The position numbers and the translations under genes are program-made. This document shows, in pieces, positions 58,001-64,000 of a DNA stretch of 64,000 nt. A model generated the notes under the pieces. The model was not told the DNA's origin. It searched no databases and saw nothing but the letters and a program-made list of their open reading frames with translations. Source of the stretch: 2-01-FULL-39-28 sp964436165 (GTDB taxonomy: Bacteria; Patescibacteriota; Minisyncoccia; 2-02-FULL-40-12; GWA2-44-9); the NCBI GenBank assembly GCA_964436165.1, contig CAYTBY010000002.1, forward strand, positions 17,685-81,684, written 5' to 3'. Positions within the stretch are counted from its first letter, which is position 1, and every line of letters starts with the position of its first letter.

Positions 58001-58158
58001 CGGTGTATGTTGACCGAACCGATCTTGAGCTTTATTCAGATATCAATTACGGTGGAATCCGCCAGGATCTTGTCGGCACAAGAACTCAATCCGGAGTATA
58101 TCCAAATTTAGCCAACGAACCCATAGGAGATAATCAGGTTTCTTCAATAAGATTCTGA
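55084..58158 (+). CDS. Large surface subtilase with pilin-like segment and crystallin-like domains
   Basis: 1024 residues, 12 bp after the previous gene. The N-terminus repeats the motif WYNSWHNHPRHQHAHW and a membrane helix. An IPT-like domain (about 65-165), the two-helix pilin-like segment (about 190-270), then an S8 peptidase: VLDTGYNYNHPEL (Asp, about 361), GHGSHVAG (His, about 407), TASGN and GTSQATPVVSG (Ser, about 578). Two Ig-like domains follow (about 650-830), and the end has beta/gamma-crystallin-like motifs (VTLCTGVNFTGTCETF, VYLCRDINYGGLCYGF, and repeats). A surface protease, possibly directed at host or neighbour proteins. Confidence 0.88.
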   Translation: MRWYNSWHNHPRHQHAHWLIFFSAVFLVSALLFIELLGLSQEKNSIAQAQTPCDPSVIPPDYVNVVIVCDIAPTFVKPDDTVRISGHFMGNIVQLSNDSTGNVEQIEGKDREGQDLVVVNSTYTLLTFVVPLGTPDGTYGISVVSVDGLTNGTSNKDLIIAKNPSNPPPTQPNPQQPFPQDPSRLTPPPATSFESLISSVFNYAIWLVGIAVFIMIMYAGFLWLTSAAVPGNIATAKKMISNAILGAILLISAYAILYTVNPELVGGELNLKGIRPPSPTGTSTQSLVAFNEPQAASAITSGCIITTEKEDFTAVDCPPDAELMSGLVQNPILEAGDINVNDQVGATILQTNGNQGAGRKIVVLDTGYNYNHPELNSSYLGGHDFVNNDNDPMDDHTNGQGVPPGHGSHVAGIITADGLDPRARGVAPQAGIIAGKILDYQGSGTWDKMIDAIYWAVDGPDRIYGTADDFRADVINISVGGGSYNSICDNADNITQRTAKAIQYAKDNGVLVVTASGNVSNGVVLPGCIDAAFTVGAVDRSDRITNFSGRGPTVDIVAPGVNIYSTLLNSNYGNKTGTSQATPVVSGVAALLKAANPSYNAYQLEQAITSTACDLGSVGKDSIFGWGRITATPGSCTPPPPAPSTGITGSIIISPSSCTKGSLPVNPNCDTTVNYTINGITSPTSLALKRDNSTIQNIQCGGVCSGQFNDQNPSAGTHRYTVNLSNNSVVARRNSYIYATSTLTSSFTSCDLLSNLNNPNCDITLNISVVGISPSSVILTKNGINWRVIACPTSPCTSTVTDLNPGIGIHTYAIFYTTSLASTRLSRATVNITGASNLPPIAPSSVTLCTGVNFTGTCETFSATRTVPDLRNTRIGNDMSQSIRVTNIGRVYLCRDINYGGLCYGFGTGNYPNLSNFPVIGASAASSMMEAPILDRVTICTGVNFTGNCEIFLTPGDDTDLSNNAIGNDTASSVYVDRTDLELYSDINYGGIRQDLVGTRTQSGVYPNLANEPIGDNQVSSIRF
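55648..55905 (+). repeat. Duplicated pilin-like segment, copy 2
   Basis: See copy 1 at 54271-54528. Encodes FESLISSVFNYAIWLVGIAV and the following helix almost unchanged. Confidence 0.9.
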
Positions 58159-58196
58159 TTTTGACACAAAGGTATCCGAGATAACCATCAGGCCAC

Positions 58197-58221
58197 GAAA
58201 AAAGCCGGCTAGATACCGGCC
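58197..58221 (-). terminator. Terminator of obgE
   Basis: GCCGG and CCGGC arms with a 7-nt loop, followed on the minus strand by TTTTTTCG. Confidence 0.75.
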
Positions 58222-58240
58222 TTAGCAAATATGTGCAACT

Positions 58241-58262
58241 AGGACATTACTTGTCCTTTTTT
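58241..58262 (+). terminator. Terminator of the subtilase gene
   Basis: AGGACA-TTAC-TTGTCCT followed by TTTTTATTTT; it overlaps the last codons of obgE on the other strand. Confidence 0.75.
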
Positions 58263-59209
58263 ATTTTATTGAGAATTTTCTTAACTTTGTCTAAGCTATC
58301 CATATCATGAATGGATATAGCAATAGCGTTTTTGTTTAGTTTTTTTAGAGCAGTCATTTTTTTCTTCATATTTTTCTCGGAAACCATGTCATATTTGCTA
58401 AGAAAAAGATATTCCTTCTTCTTATATAATTCGTTGCTGTATTTTTTCAACTCCCTCCGCACTATTTTATAATCCCCGACTGGATTTTCTGATTCTGCCG
58501 ACACTAAATGAAATAATATTTTAGTTCTCTCGATGTGTTTTAGAAATTTAATTCCTAAACCCTTGCCAGCCGAAGCACCCTCAATAAGACCAGGGATATC
58601 GGCCAAAATAAGCTCGTAATAAACTCCCAGATTCGGTTCAAGGGTCGTAAAGGCGTAATTGGCCACCTTGCTCTTCGCTTCCGTCAGTTCATTTAGTAAG
58701 CTTGACTTACCGGCATTAGGAAGACCAATCAAACCAACATCGGCGATAAGTTTAAGTTCAAGCTTGACCGTAAATTCTTGGCCAGGCGTGCCTGGTCCGA
58801 ATTGTTTGGGCCGAGTATTAGTTGATGATCGATAATGAAAATTCCCCTTACCCGCATATCCGCCCTTAGCCACAAGTAACTTTTCTCCCGCTTTGATTAT
58901 CTCTATGGTTTCTCCGGTTTCCAGCTTAGTGATTACCGTACCAATCGGCACTTTTACGACAAGGTCTTCGCCGTCTTTGCCATCAATAAAATTACCCCGA
59001 CCCGGCCCTCCGTTATCGGTTTTTATTTCTTTTTTATTCCTGAATTGAGATAAAGCACTAAGATCTGAGACGCCCTCAAAATATATATTTCCGCCAAAAC
59101 CGCCATTGCCTCCAACCGGTCCTAGCATCATCTTATTGCCGTTAAAGGCTACCGCACCTCGCCCGCCATCTCCGGCCTTAATCCTGATTGTTATTTCATC
59201 TATTAACAT
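58247..59209 (-). CDS. obgE: Obg-family GTPase
   Basis: Ribosome-assembly and stress GTPase. 320 residues: the glycine-rich Obg fold (IKAGDGGRGAVAFNGNK, VGGNGGFGG, GGPGRGNFIDGKDGED) at 10-150, then the G domain with GLPNAGKSS (G1, near 166), TTLEPNLG (G2), DIPGLIEGA (G3) and LSKYD (G4, in place of TKxD). The C-terminal TGS-like extension of some Obg proteins is missing. CCAGGC/GCCTGG in the gene lies in the conserved GxPG part and is probably not an insert. Confidence 0.95.
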   Translation of the reverse strand: MLIDEITIRIKAGDGGRGAVAFNGNKMMLGPVGGNGGFGGNIYFEGVSDLSALSQFRNKKEIKTDNGGPGRGNFIDGKDGEDLVVKVPIGTVITKLETGETIEIIKAGEKLLVAKGGYAGKGNFHYRSSTNTRPKQFGPGTPGQEFTVKLELKLIADVGLIGLPNAGKSSLLNELTEAKSKVANYAFTTLEPNLGVYYELILADIPGLIEGASAGKGLGIKFLKHIERTKILFHLVSAESENPVGDYKIVRRELKKYSNELYKKKEYLFLSKYDMVSEKNMKKKMTALKKLNKNAIAISIHDMDSLDKVKKILNKIKKDK

Positions 59210-59250
59210 AGGAGTTTAAGTTTACTATTTACCATAAATCCATTCAACTA

Positions 59251-59280
59251 AAAACGCCTCCTATGCGGATTGGCGTTTTT
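59251..59280 (-). terminator. Terminator of the LVIVD lipoprotein gene
   Basis: AAAACGCC and GGCGTTTT arms with a 13-nt loop; T runs on both strands. Confidence 0.8.
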
Positions 59281-59315
59281 GTTTATGATAGGACTTATGG
59301 GTAAGTTCTATATGA

Positions 59316-60581
59316 TCATTCCGTTTTCTTAAGAACAAACTGAAGGATGAACAGGCCTTCCTCGATATCGCTTATCATCATTAATCCCCGATCGTCTATG
59401 TCAACGCTCCAATTTCCGTGGAATAAATCGCGTTCCGTAATTTCTGGAAAATCCCCGATAGAAGAATCAAAAAAAGCAAATTCTTTTGGATGAACCGGAT
59501 TAGAAATATCTATAAGACGCAAGCCCTCCTTGTACCAGGAGCAATAGGCAATCTTGCCCTTAACTACTACATTGTGAATGATGGAATTATTCGATACGCT
59601 TTCACTGCGATAGACGGTAACAAAACGTGGCTTAATAGGATTACTGATATCATATACGAGCAAGCTGCTACCTCGTGTTTCCTCTGTGGCAAAAAGCCAT
59701 TTTTTATCTTCTGACGCCCAGAGATTATGGACTGAATAGCTCTGATTATGCATAGGGGTATGAATGGAATGCAATAAAACCGGATTTGATGGTTCAGAAA
59801 TATCGAGAACACGGATATAGCCATCAAATATATCAGCAAGGTAAAGGATGTACCCTTTCTTCCCCTCGATCTTTACATATTGGCCATGAACAGGATCCGG
59901 TTTTTTGAGAGGATCAAGTTCCCATCTAGGCGGAATATCAACTTCACCCAAGGCATATGAATCATGTGTATAGCTTTTATCATAAAACCCCAGATCGCGC
60001 GGGTTTTCAGGATCAGTTTTTATATCAAGTATCCGTAAACCGCCGAGATGGTCTTTATGATCCAGGTGGCCTGTTGGGACATTATTCAACCAACGCGAGC
60101 CATTTACAAAAGCCAAGCCACGATCAGTATCAATAAAAATAGTATGGGCCGTATCAAAATTGCCGATATAAGTAGAAACCAGCTCTATCAAATCATTGGT
60201 CATTTTAAATATTTGAATTCCGCCTGGATATCCTTGAAAATCAGGTTTTCCATTAGCAATTCTCGCTTCGGTTACAACATAAGCATAAGTATTGCCATTA
60301 GGATGCTGATAAGTTCGGCACTCCCGCCATTTAGATGGCGCTCCAGGAAAAAATTGAATATCTTTATCACTAACCTTACCGTCAGTATAATTTACAAATA
60401 AAGTTCCCGTATATGCACCCAATACGGCATAATAATTTGTTCCATTTCTCATTTTACAGACGTGAGAAAACGGACCATATCCACTAAGGTCAGGGTGGGC
60501 ATAGATCCTCAATCCTTTCGATCTTGAATCACAACCGCTAACCGCCAAAGAAACTGACAACATAAAAATCCACAATCTCAT
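59316..60581 (-). CDS. Lipoprotein with LVIVD-type beta-propeller repeats
   Basis: 421 residues. The lipobox LAVSGC at about residues 12-17 marks it for lipid anchoring. The body has repeats of the form GxxxLDISNPxxPxxL (IRVLDISEPSNPVLLHS, LLVYDISNPIKPRFV, LRLIDISNPVHPKEF), the LVIVD pattern of the choice-of-anchor B family, and HT/HN motifs. This is a propeller on the outer face of the membrane. Ligand or enzyme role unknown. It has its own terminator. Confidence 0.82.
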   Translation of the reverse strand: MRLWIFMLSVSLAVSGCDSRSKGLRIYAHPDLSGYGPFSHVCKMRNGTNYYAVLGAYTGTLFVNYTDGKVSDKDIQFFPGAPSKWRECRTYQHPNGNTYAYVVTEARIANGKPDFQGYPGGIQIFKMTNDLIELVSTYIGNFDTAHTIFIDTDRGLAFVNGSRWLNNVPTGHLDHKDHLGGLRILDIKTDPENPRDLGFYDKSYTHDSYALGEVDIPPRWELDPLKKPDPVHGQYVKIEGKKGYILYLADIFDGYIRVLDISEPSNPVLLHSIHTPMHNQSYSVHNLWASEDKKWLFATEETRGSSLLVYDISNPIKPRFVTVYRSESVSNNSIIHNVVVKGKIAYCSWYKEGLRLIDISNPVHPKEFAFFDSSIGDFPEITERDLFHGNWSVDIDDRGLMMISDIEEGLFILQFVLKKTE

Positions 60582-60630
60582 TCAATCACCCTCTTTTTTA
60601 TAATTTAAAAGAACCCTTTCCTTCTATATA

Positions 60631-61188
60631 TTATCTCATAACGTCTTGTCCGTATAGCCCCGACAAAGACACTATGAGCGCCAGAGTATAATTACCCAAA
60701 AGAGTCGGGATGAGTATTTGCTTAAACCGATATTTCAAGAAAGCCAGGGCGAACATAAGAAAATCGCCAGGAAAAGGAGTCAGTCCGGTATAAACGTAGA
60801 TTACAATAGGAGCTAGCCACTTTGGCTTACTACTCAGCCAAGCAGAGAATTTTAATAAATAATTGCCATATCCGGCCTCGACCGCTTTTCGGCCTTCCAT
60901 ACCTAAGTACCAAAAAATAAAATCACCGATCAGAACTCCGGGTGCAGAAAATGCCGCCAGAATAAATGGATTAGCTCCGCCAAGTGCCAGAGAGAAGACT
61001 GTAGCATAAAAACCAGCGGCCGTTAAAGCTGAAACCCCGCCTATTATTGCCAAAATAAAAACAGTGATATAAACATTCTCTATTCCCAATATCCCGACTA
61101 TCCTTTTCGGCCCGATATATGAAAGAATAAATACAATTCCAGCTACAATACAGAGAACCAATATAAACTTAATTATGTGGCGACTCAT
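60631..61188 (-). CDS. VTT/DedA-like membrane protein
   Basis: 185 residues with about five hydrophobic helices. The signature part YTGLTPFPGDFLMFALAFLKYRFKQILIPTLLGN near residues 135-165 resembles the VTT (SNARE-associated) domain, in which Pro and Gly of the re-entrant loop are conserved. Related proteins move lipids across the membrane. It overlaps the 3' end of the malic-enzyme fusion gene by 20 bp, so translation is coupled. Confidence 0.7.
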   Translation of the reverse strand: MSRHIIKFILVLCIVAGIVFILSYIGPKRIVGILGIENVYITVFILAIIGGVSALTAAGFYATVFSLALGGANPFILAAFSAPGVLIGDFIFWYLGMEGRKAVEAGYGNYLLKFSAWLSSKPKWLAPIVIYVYTGLTPFPGDFLMFALAFLKYRFKQILIPTLLGNYTLALIVSLSGLYGQDVMR

Positions 61189-63499
61189 TGCGATTAATTA
61201 AATTCCTATAGTGTTCCATCATAAAATCATGGTAAAACTTATTATCGGATATATATCTATAGACATTAGCAGTTTTATCTGGCGTTTCATTATTAAATTC
61301 AGCACATAGTTTATCAATATCTTGTTCATTCTCTGGAGAAAGTTTATATTCCTTTACAATTCCGTCTTTAAACTTAAAAATAAAAATTATTTCTTTAGAT
61401 CCTACTACTTCATTCCAAAAACCATCAGTGAGTTTATTCTTAACAAGTTCGATATATTGAGACAGTTTTTCTTCTGTAATTTTAAGCATCCGGTCACCAT
61501 CAGAAGTCTTATCCTCAATTTTAATACTTAGTTTCTCGAGTTCCTCATCTTGAATTTTTTCTGCTCCCATTAAATAGCTTAGATATTGGCTATTTTTTAA
61601 ATTAGGCAGCTCTAGCATGCAAAGATCATACTTTTTTTGAAGCATTTCTATTGTTTCTTTGAGTTTATCGTGCTTAGCCTTGAGGCTCTCTGCCGTTTCT
61701 ATCACTTTTTTGGCATCTTCATCTTTTTTTAACTCACTGACAATTTTTTCCTTAGTTATTGACTTTATCTTTTCTTCCGGCCAGTTCCGGACAAAATCTT
61801 CAAGCTCTTTTCTCTTTTGATCCAGCATTGCTTTGATACTATTACATCTCCCCTCTTCTCTTTTTTTATTTTTAACTCTATTCCGAAAGAAAACAGAAGC
61901 TGGATAGCTAAGCACTCCAATCACGACAACAGACAAGACAGCCATAATAGTTGTACTGGTTTGTCCACTTGATGTTGATAAGACCGGAGAAGAAACTGGT
62001 GAAATTGAAGGTAATGGTTGGAAGCTTGCTTGCGGTGAACTTGTTGAACCCGTTGAAGGAGGCAAGGGAGAGGGTCTGGGTGTCTGGGTAGGTAAGACCG
62101 AACTCTGGGGCACTCCTGTCCGGGCCGGAACGGCTTGTGGCGGAACACTTACGGCGCTAGTTGGAACTGAGTCGCTAGTTCCTCCGGCACTTCCGCTCGA
62201 TGGTGTTTCTATCGGGGTTTCTGAAGGAGACGACCTTCCGTCTGTTTGGGCTAAAGTCATGACTGGCAAGACAAAGAAAAATATTATTAAAATCAGTTTA
62301 ATTGCCCCGGCTACGGCCTTCACTAAACGCTTATCAAAAATTTTTGGCACGATATGCCATCTATCCGGACGAGGAATTAGTTTAGCAATAGCCTGAGCCG
62401 CTCTTATCTTCATCTCGTCAGTTATTTGCCGGACCCCATTATCAAGCGCTCCCCGGAAAACGCCCGGAAAAGCTAAAGCGTTGTTAAGCTGATTTGGAAA
62501 ATCACTTCTTCCCGTCGCCACCACCTTAGCCCCGGCTTTAAGGGCAATGTCTGGCATAATTTCAGGAATAGGATTAGCTAAGGCAAAAACTATTGGCTTA
62601 CCATTCATTTTAGCAATCATGCCTTGAGTAACTAAATTTGGAGCAGAAACCCCTATAAAAACGTCGGCTCCTAAAAAAGCTGTTTCAATATCACCATTCT
62701 CATTATTTAGATTAGTCAGTAAGGCGATTTTTCTTTTCTCAGAAGTTAAATTCTCTCTTTTTCTGCCGATAATCCCCTGCCGGTCAACAACTAAAATATT
62801 CTTTGCTCCTGCCTGAACAATTATTTTAACTATTGCCGTTCCGGCCGCCCCAGCTCCACTAATAACAATCTTTACGTCCGATATTTTCTTTTTGACTACT
62901 TTGAGGGCGTTCGAAAGACCGGCCAGAATGATAATTGCCGTTCCATGTTGGTCATCGTGCATCACCGGTATGGAAAGTTCGCGCCTCAACCGCTCTTCTA
63001 TTTCAAAACACCGAGGAGCGGAAATATCCTCAAGATTAATTCCCCCGAAAGTGGGTGCAATCGCCCTCACAACGCTTATTATTTCTTCGGAGTCCTGAGT
63101 GTTAAGCACTATCGGTACGGCATCAATATTGGCAAATTTTTTAAAAAGAAGGCACTTGCCCTCCATTACCGGTAAAGCTCCTTCCGGGCCGATATTGCCC
63201 AAACCAAGTACGGCCGATCCGTCCGATATAACCGCCACGCTATTGCCCTTCATAGTATAAACCCCTGTTTTATTCTTATGTTCGGCTAGAAATGAACTAA
63301 CTGCCCCAACCCCTGGGGTATAAACCAAACTAAGGTCGGCCATATTTCTGATTAGAACCTTACTAGCCACAGAAAAAACACCCTTATTCTTAAAATGTAG
63401 ATCCAGTGATTTTTTATTAATAATTGAATTTTTTTTCAAAATCTTATTTTTTGTTTTATTCAAGAATAGCACGATGTTATAAAAATCAAAAACTACCAC
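61169..63499 (-). CDS. Malic enzyme fused to a two-helix membrane/coiled-coil protein
   Basis: 776 residues. Residues about 30-400 are a NAD(P)-dependent malic enzyme: ADLSLVYTPGVGAVSS, GNIGPEGALPVMEGK, LEDISAPRCFEIEERLR, PVMHDDQHGTAIIILAGL and VISGAGAAGTAIVKI (nucleotide binding). At the natural enzyme end (DKRLVKAVAGAIK) the frame runs straight into a signal-peptide-like helix (LILIIFFFVLPVMTLAQ), a Ser/Pro/Thr-rich linker (about 420-510), a second helix (IMAVLSVVVIGVLSY) and a coiled-coil cytoplasmic-type tail of unknown family. An internal GTG at 62323 could start the second part separately. The first codon used here (GTG 63499) is uncertain. Confidence 0.85.
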   Translation of the reverse strand: MVVFDFYNIVLFLNKTKNKILKKNSIINKKSLDLHFKNKGVFSVASKVLIRNMADLSLVYTPGVGAVSSFLAEHKNKTGVYTMKGNSVAVISDGSAVLGLGNIGPEGALPVMEGKCLLFKKFANIDAVPIVLNTQDSEEIISVVRAIAPTFGGINLEDISAPRCFEIEERLRRELSIPVMHDDQHGTAIIILAGLSNALKVVKKKISDVKIVISGAGAAGTAIVKIIVQAGAKNILVVDRQGIIGRKRENLTSEKRKIALLTNLNNENGDIETAFLGADVFIGVSAPNLVTQGMIAKMNGKPIVFALANPIPEIMPDIALKAGAKVVATGRSDFPNQLNNALAFPGVFRGALDNGVRQITDEMKIRAAQAIAKLIPRPDRWHIVPKIFDKRLVKAVAGAIKLILIIFFFVLPVMTLAQTDGRSSPSETPIETPSSGSAGGTSDSVPTSAVSVPPQAVPARTGVPQSSVLPTQTPRPSPLPPSTGSTSSPQASFQPLPSISPVSSPVLSTSSGQTSTTIMAVLSVVVIGVLSYPASVFFRNRVKNKKREEGRCNSIKAMLDQKRKELEDFVRNWPEEKIKSITKEKIVSELKKDEDAKKVIETAESLKAKHDKLKETIEMLQKKYDLCMLELPNLKNSQYLSYLMGAEKIQDEELEKLSIKIEDKTSDGDRMLKITEEKLSQYIELVKNKLTDGFWNEVVGSKEIIFIFKFKDGIVKEYKLSPENEQDIDKLCAEFNNETPDKTANVYRYISDNKFYHDFMMEHYRNLINRNESPHN

Positions 63500-63504
63500 A
63501 GTAA

Positions 63505-63533
63505 AATAAAACCGGTCGTAATTATGGACCGGT
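63505..63533 (-). terminator. Terminator of the 63522 gene
   Basis: ACCGGTC and GACCGGT arms with a 9-nt loop, then TTTTATTTT on the minus strand. The right arm contains the gene's final codons. Confidence 0.8.
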
Positions 63534-63818
63534 CAAGTCTCTATCTGAGATAATAGCCCGAACATAGTCAGCATTTCTACCCAAGTTCAAATTACATTTA
63601 CTTCTAACCTCTTTATCGGCTGCTTCAAAAATCGGTAGCCATTCCTTCCATTTTTTAGTGGTCATGGTTGGATCATCTAACAGTTCCCTAATCTTACTGG
63701 CCATATCACAATCCAAAAAAACTGCCTCTCTTGCTTTAATTGATTTTTTTGTCAGTTTGGGTATTCTTAATGAAATTTGATAAGAAATAAATCCTAGCAG
63801 TAAAATTAAAACTAACAT
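63522..63818 (-). CDS. Hypothetical membrane-anchored protein, 98 aa
   Basis: A GGAGG site precedes ATG 63818. One N-terminal hydrophobic helix (MLVLILLLGFISYQISL) is followed by a basic then acidic soluble part with two cysteines (FLDCDMASKIRELLDDP, KEVRSKCNLNLGRNADYV). Family not recognised. It ends at its own terminator before the malic-enzyme fusion gene. Confidence 0.65.
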   Translation of the reverse strand: MLVLILLLGFISYQISLRIPKLTKKSIKAREAVFLDCDMASKIRELLDDPTMTTKKWKEWLPIFEAADKEVRSKCNLNLGRNADYVRAIISDRDLTGP

Positions 63819-63927
63819 TTATCCTCCAAACTAAAATATAACTAAAAAGATTCTAGCAGTCAAACATAACAAAAGTCAATCACCTGCGATTTATGGAAAT
63901 TTTTTCACCCATATAATTAGGTCTTAA

Positions 63928-64000
63928 TGAGGGGTACCCCTCAAGGGCTGTGTATCTTGAAGATAATCCGAACCCATTTCGCCGCCTTCAGCGGCGGTGG
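63928..64000. other. Right-edge intergenic palindromes
   Basis: TGAGGGGTACCCCTCA is a perfect palindrome at 63928-63943, and CGCCGCC...GCGGCGG forms a GC-rich hairpin at the edge. No gene is seen from 63819 to the window end; the region upstream of 63818 should hold that gene's promoter. Confidence 0.5.

Noticed and set aside
58781..58796. CCAGGC/GCCTGG palindrome in obgE
   Set aside because: It encodes the conserved GxPGQ part of Obg and is too short to call an element.
62892..63175. Plus-strand open frames opposite the malic enzyme
   Set aside because: They are antisense to well-conserved motifs and have no family features or ribosome binding sites.
1..64000. UGA recoded to glycine (code 25, as in some CPR lineages)
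   Set aside because: TGA ends several well-defined genes at family-typical positions (rseP-like, greA, the exonuclease, def), and no in-frame TGA is needed inside recognised genes.

Overview
The window looks like a chromosomal stretch of a member of the Candidate Phyla Radiation (Patescibacteria), most likely a Parcubacteria-type bacterium. This is inferred from gene content and protein style, not from a marker-gene tree. The pointers are a 559-residue AlaRS without its C-terminal domain, a PriA with decayed helicase motifs, an EF-P without the modifiable lysine, VirB2/TrbC-like pilin segments fused to secreted enzymes, coiled-coil peptidoglycan hydrolases, and many small membrane proteins. 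TGA is used as a normal stop codon, so code 11 fits. No rRNA, tRNA or CRISPR array was recognised. One 100-N scaffold gap lies at 32236-32335.

Region by region. 1-1650: a truncated adenosine-deaminase-like gene and an unknown gene. 1.7-11.3 kb: translation and cell-shape genes on the plus strand (alaS, frr, rseP-like protease, proS, mreB, mreC, mreD, PBP2, greA). 11.4-12.6 kb: dUTPase and a BFN/DUF151 protein on the minus strand. 12.7-19.3 kb: lysS, serS, ftsQ-like, typA and two unknown genes. 19.5-25.4 kb: accessory and metabolic genes (Gfo/Idh oxidoreductase, nucleotidyltransferase, PD-(D/E)XK nuclease, glutamate dehydrogenase, 3'-5' exonuclease, HAD phosphatase) plus a rod-like structured RNA candidate resembling 6S RNA. 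25.5-32 kb: NDH-2, a RAYT-type transposase with its palindromes, an M23 endopeptidase, gltX and small secreted or membrane proteins. 32.3-36.4 kb: priA, def, fmt. 36.5-39.8 kb: a sugar module (membrane-anchored GH1 glycosidase, EamA transporter, ROK kinase). 40-49.7 kb: ABC metal transporter, efp, matrixin-like protease, murB, gpmI, mnmA. 49.7-58.2 kb: an envelope island with two lytic transglycosylases and two large surface proteins carrying an M15-type peptidase and a subtilase. 58.2-63.8 kb: obgE, an LVIVD lipoprotein, a VTT-type membrane protein and a malic enzyme fused in frame to a membrane/coiled-coil protein.

The strongest unexplained signal is repetitive. Several classes of short palindromic element sit in frame inside housekeeping genes (proS, typA, gltX, fmt, mnmA, a nuclease). 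One 23-nt hairpin family in them matches the palindromes flanking the RAYT transposase. A second system of heptanucleotide tandem repeats (usually four to five copies) lies in or at the start of lysS, def, fmt, the M23 gene and a transglycosylase. The second theme is the envelope island, where a nearly identical pilin-like two-helix segment and a shared His-rich N-terminus are joined to different extracellular hydrolases.
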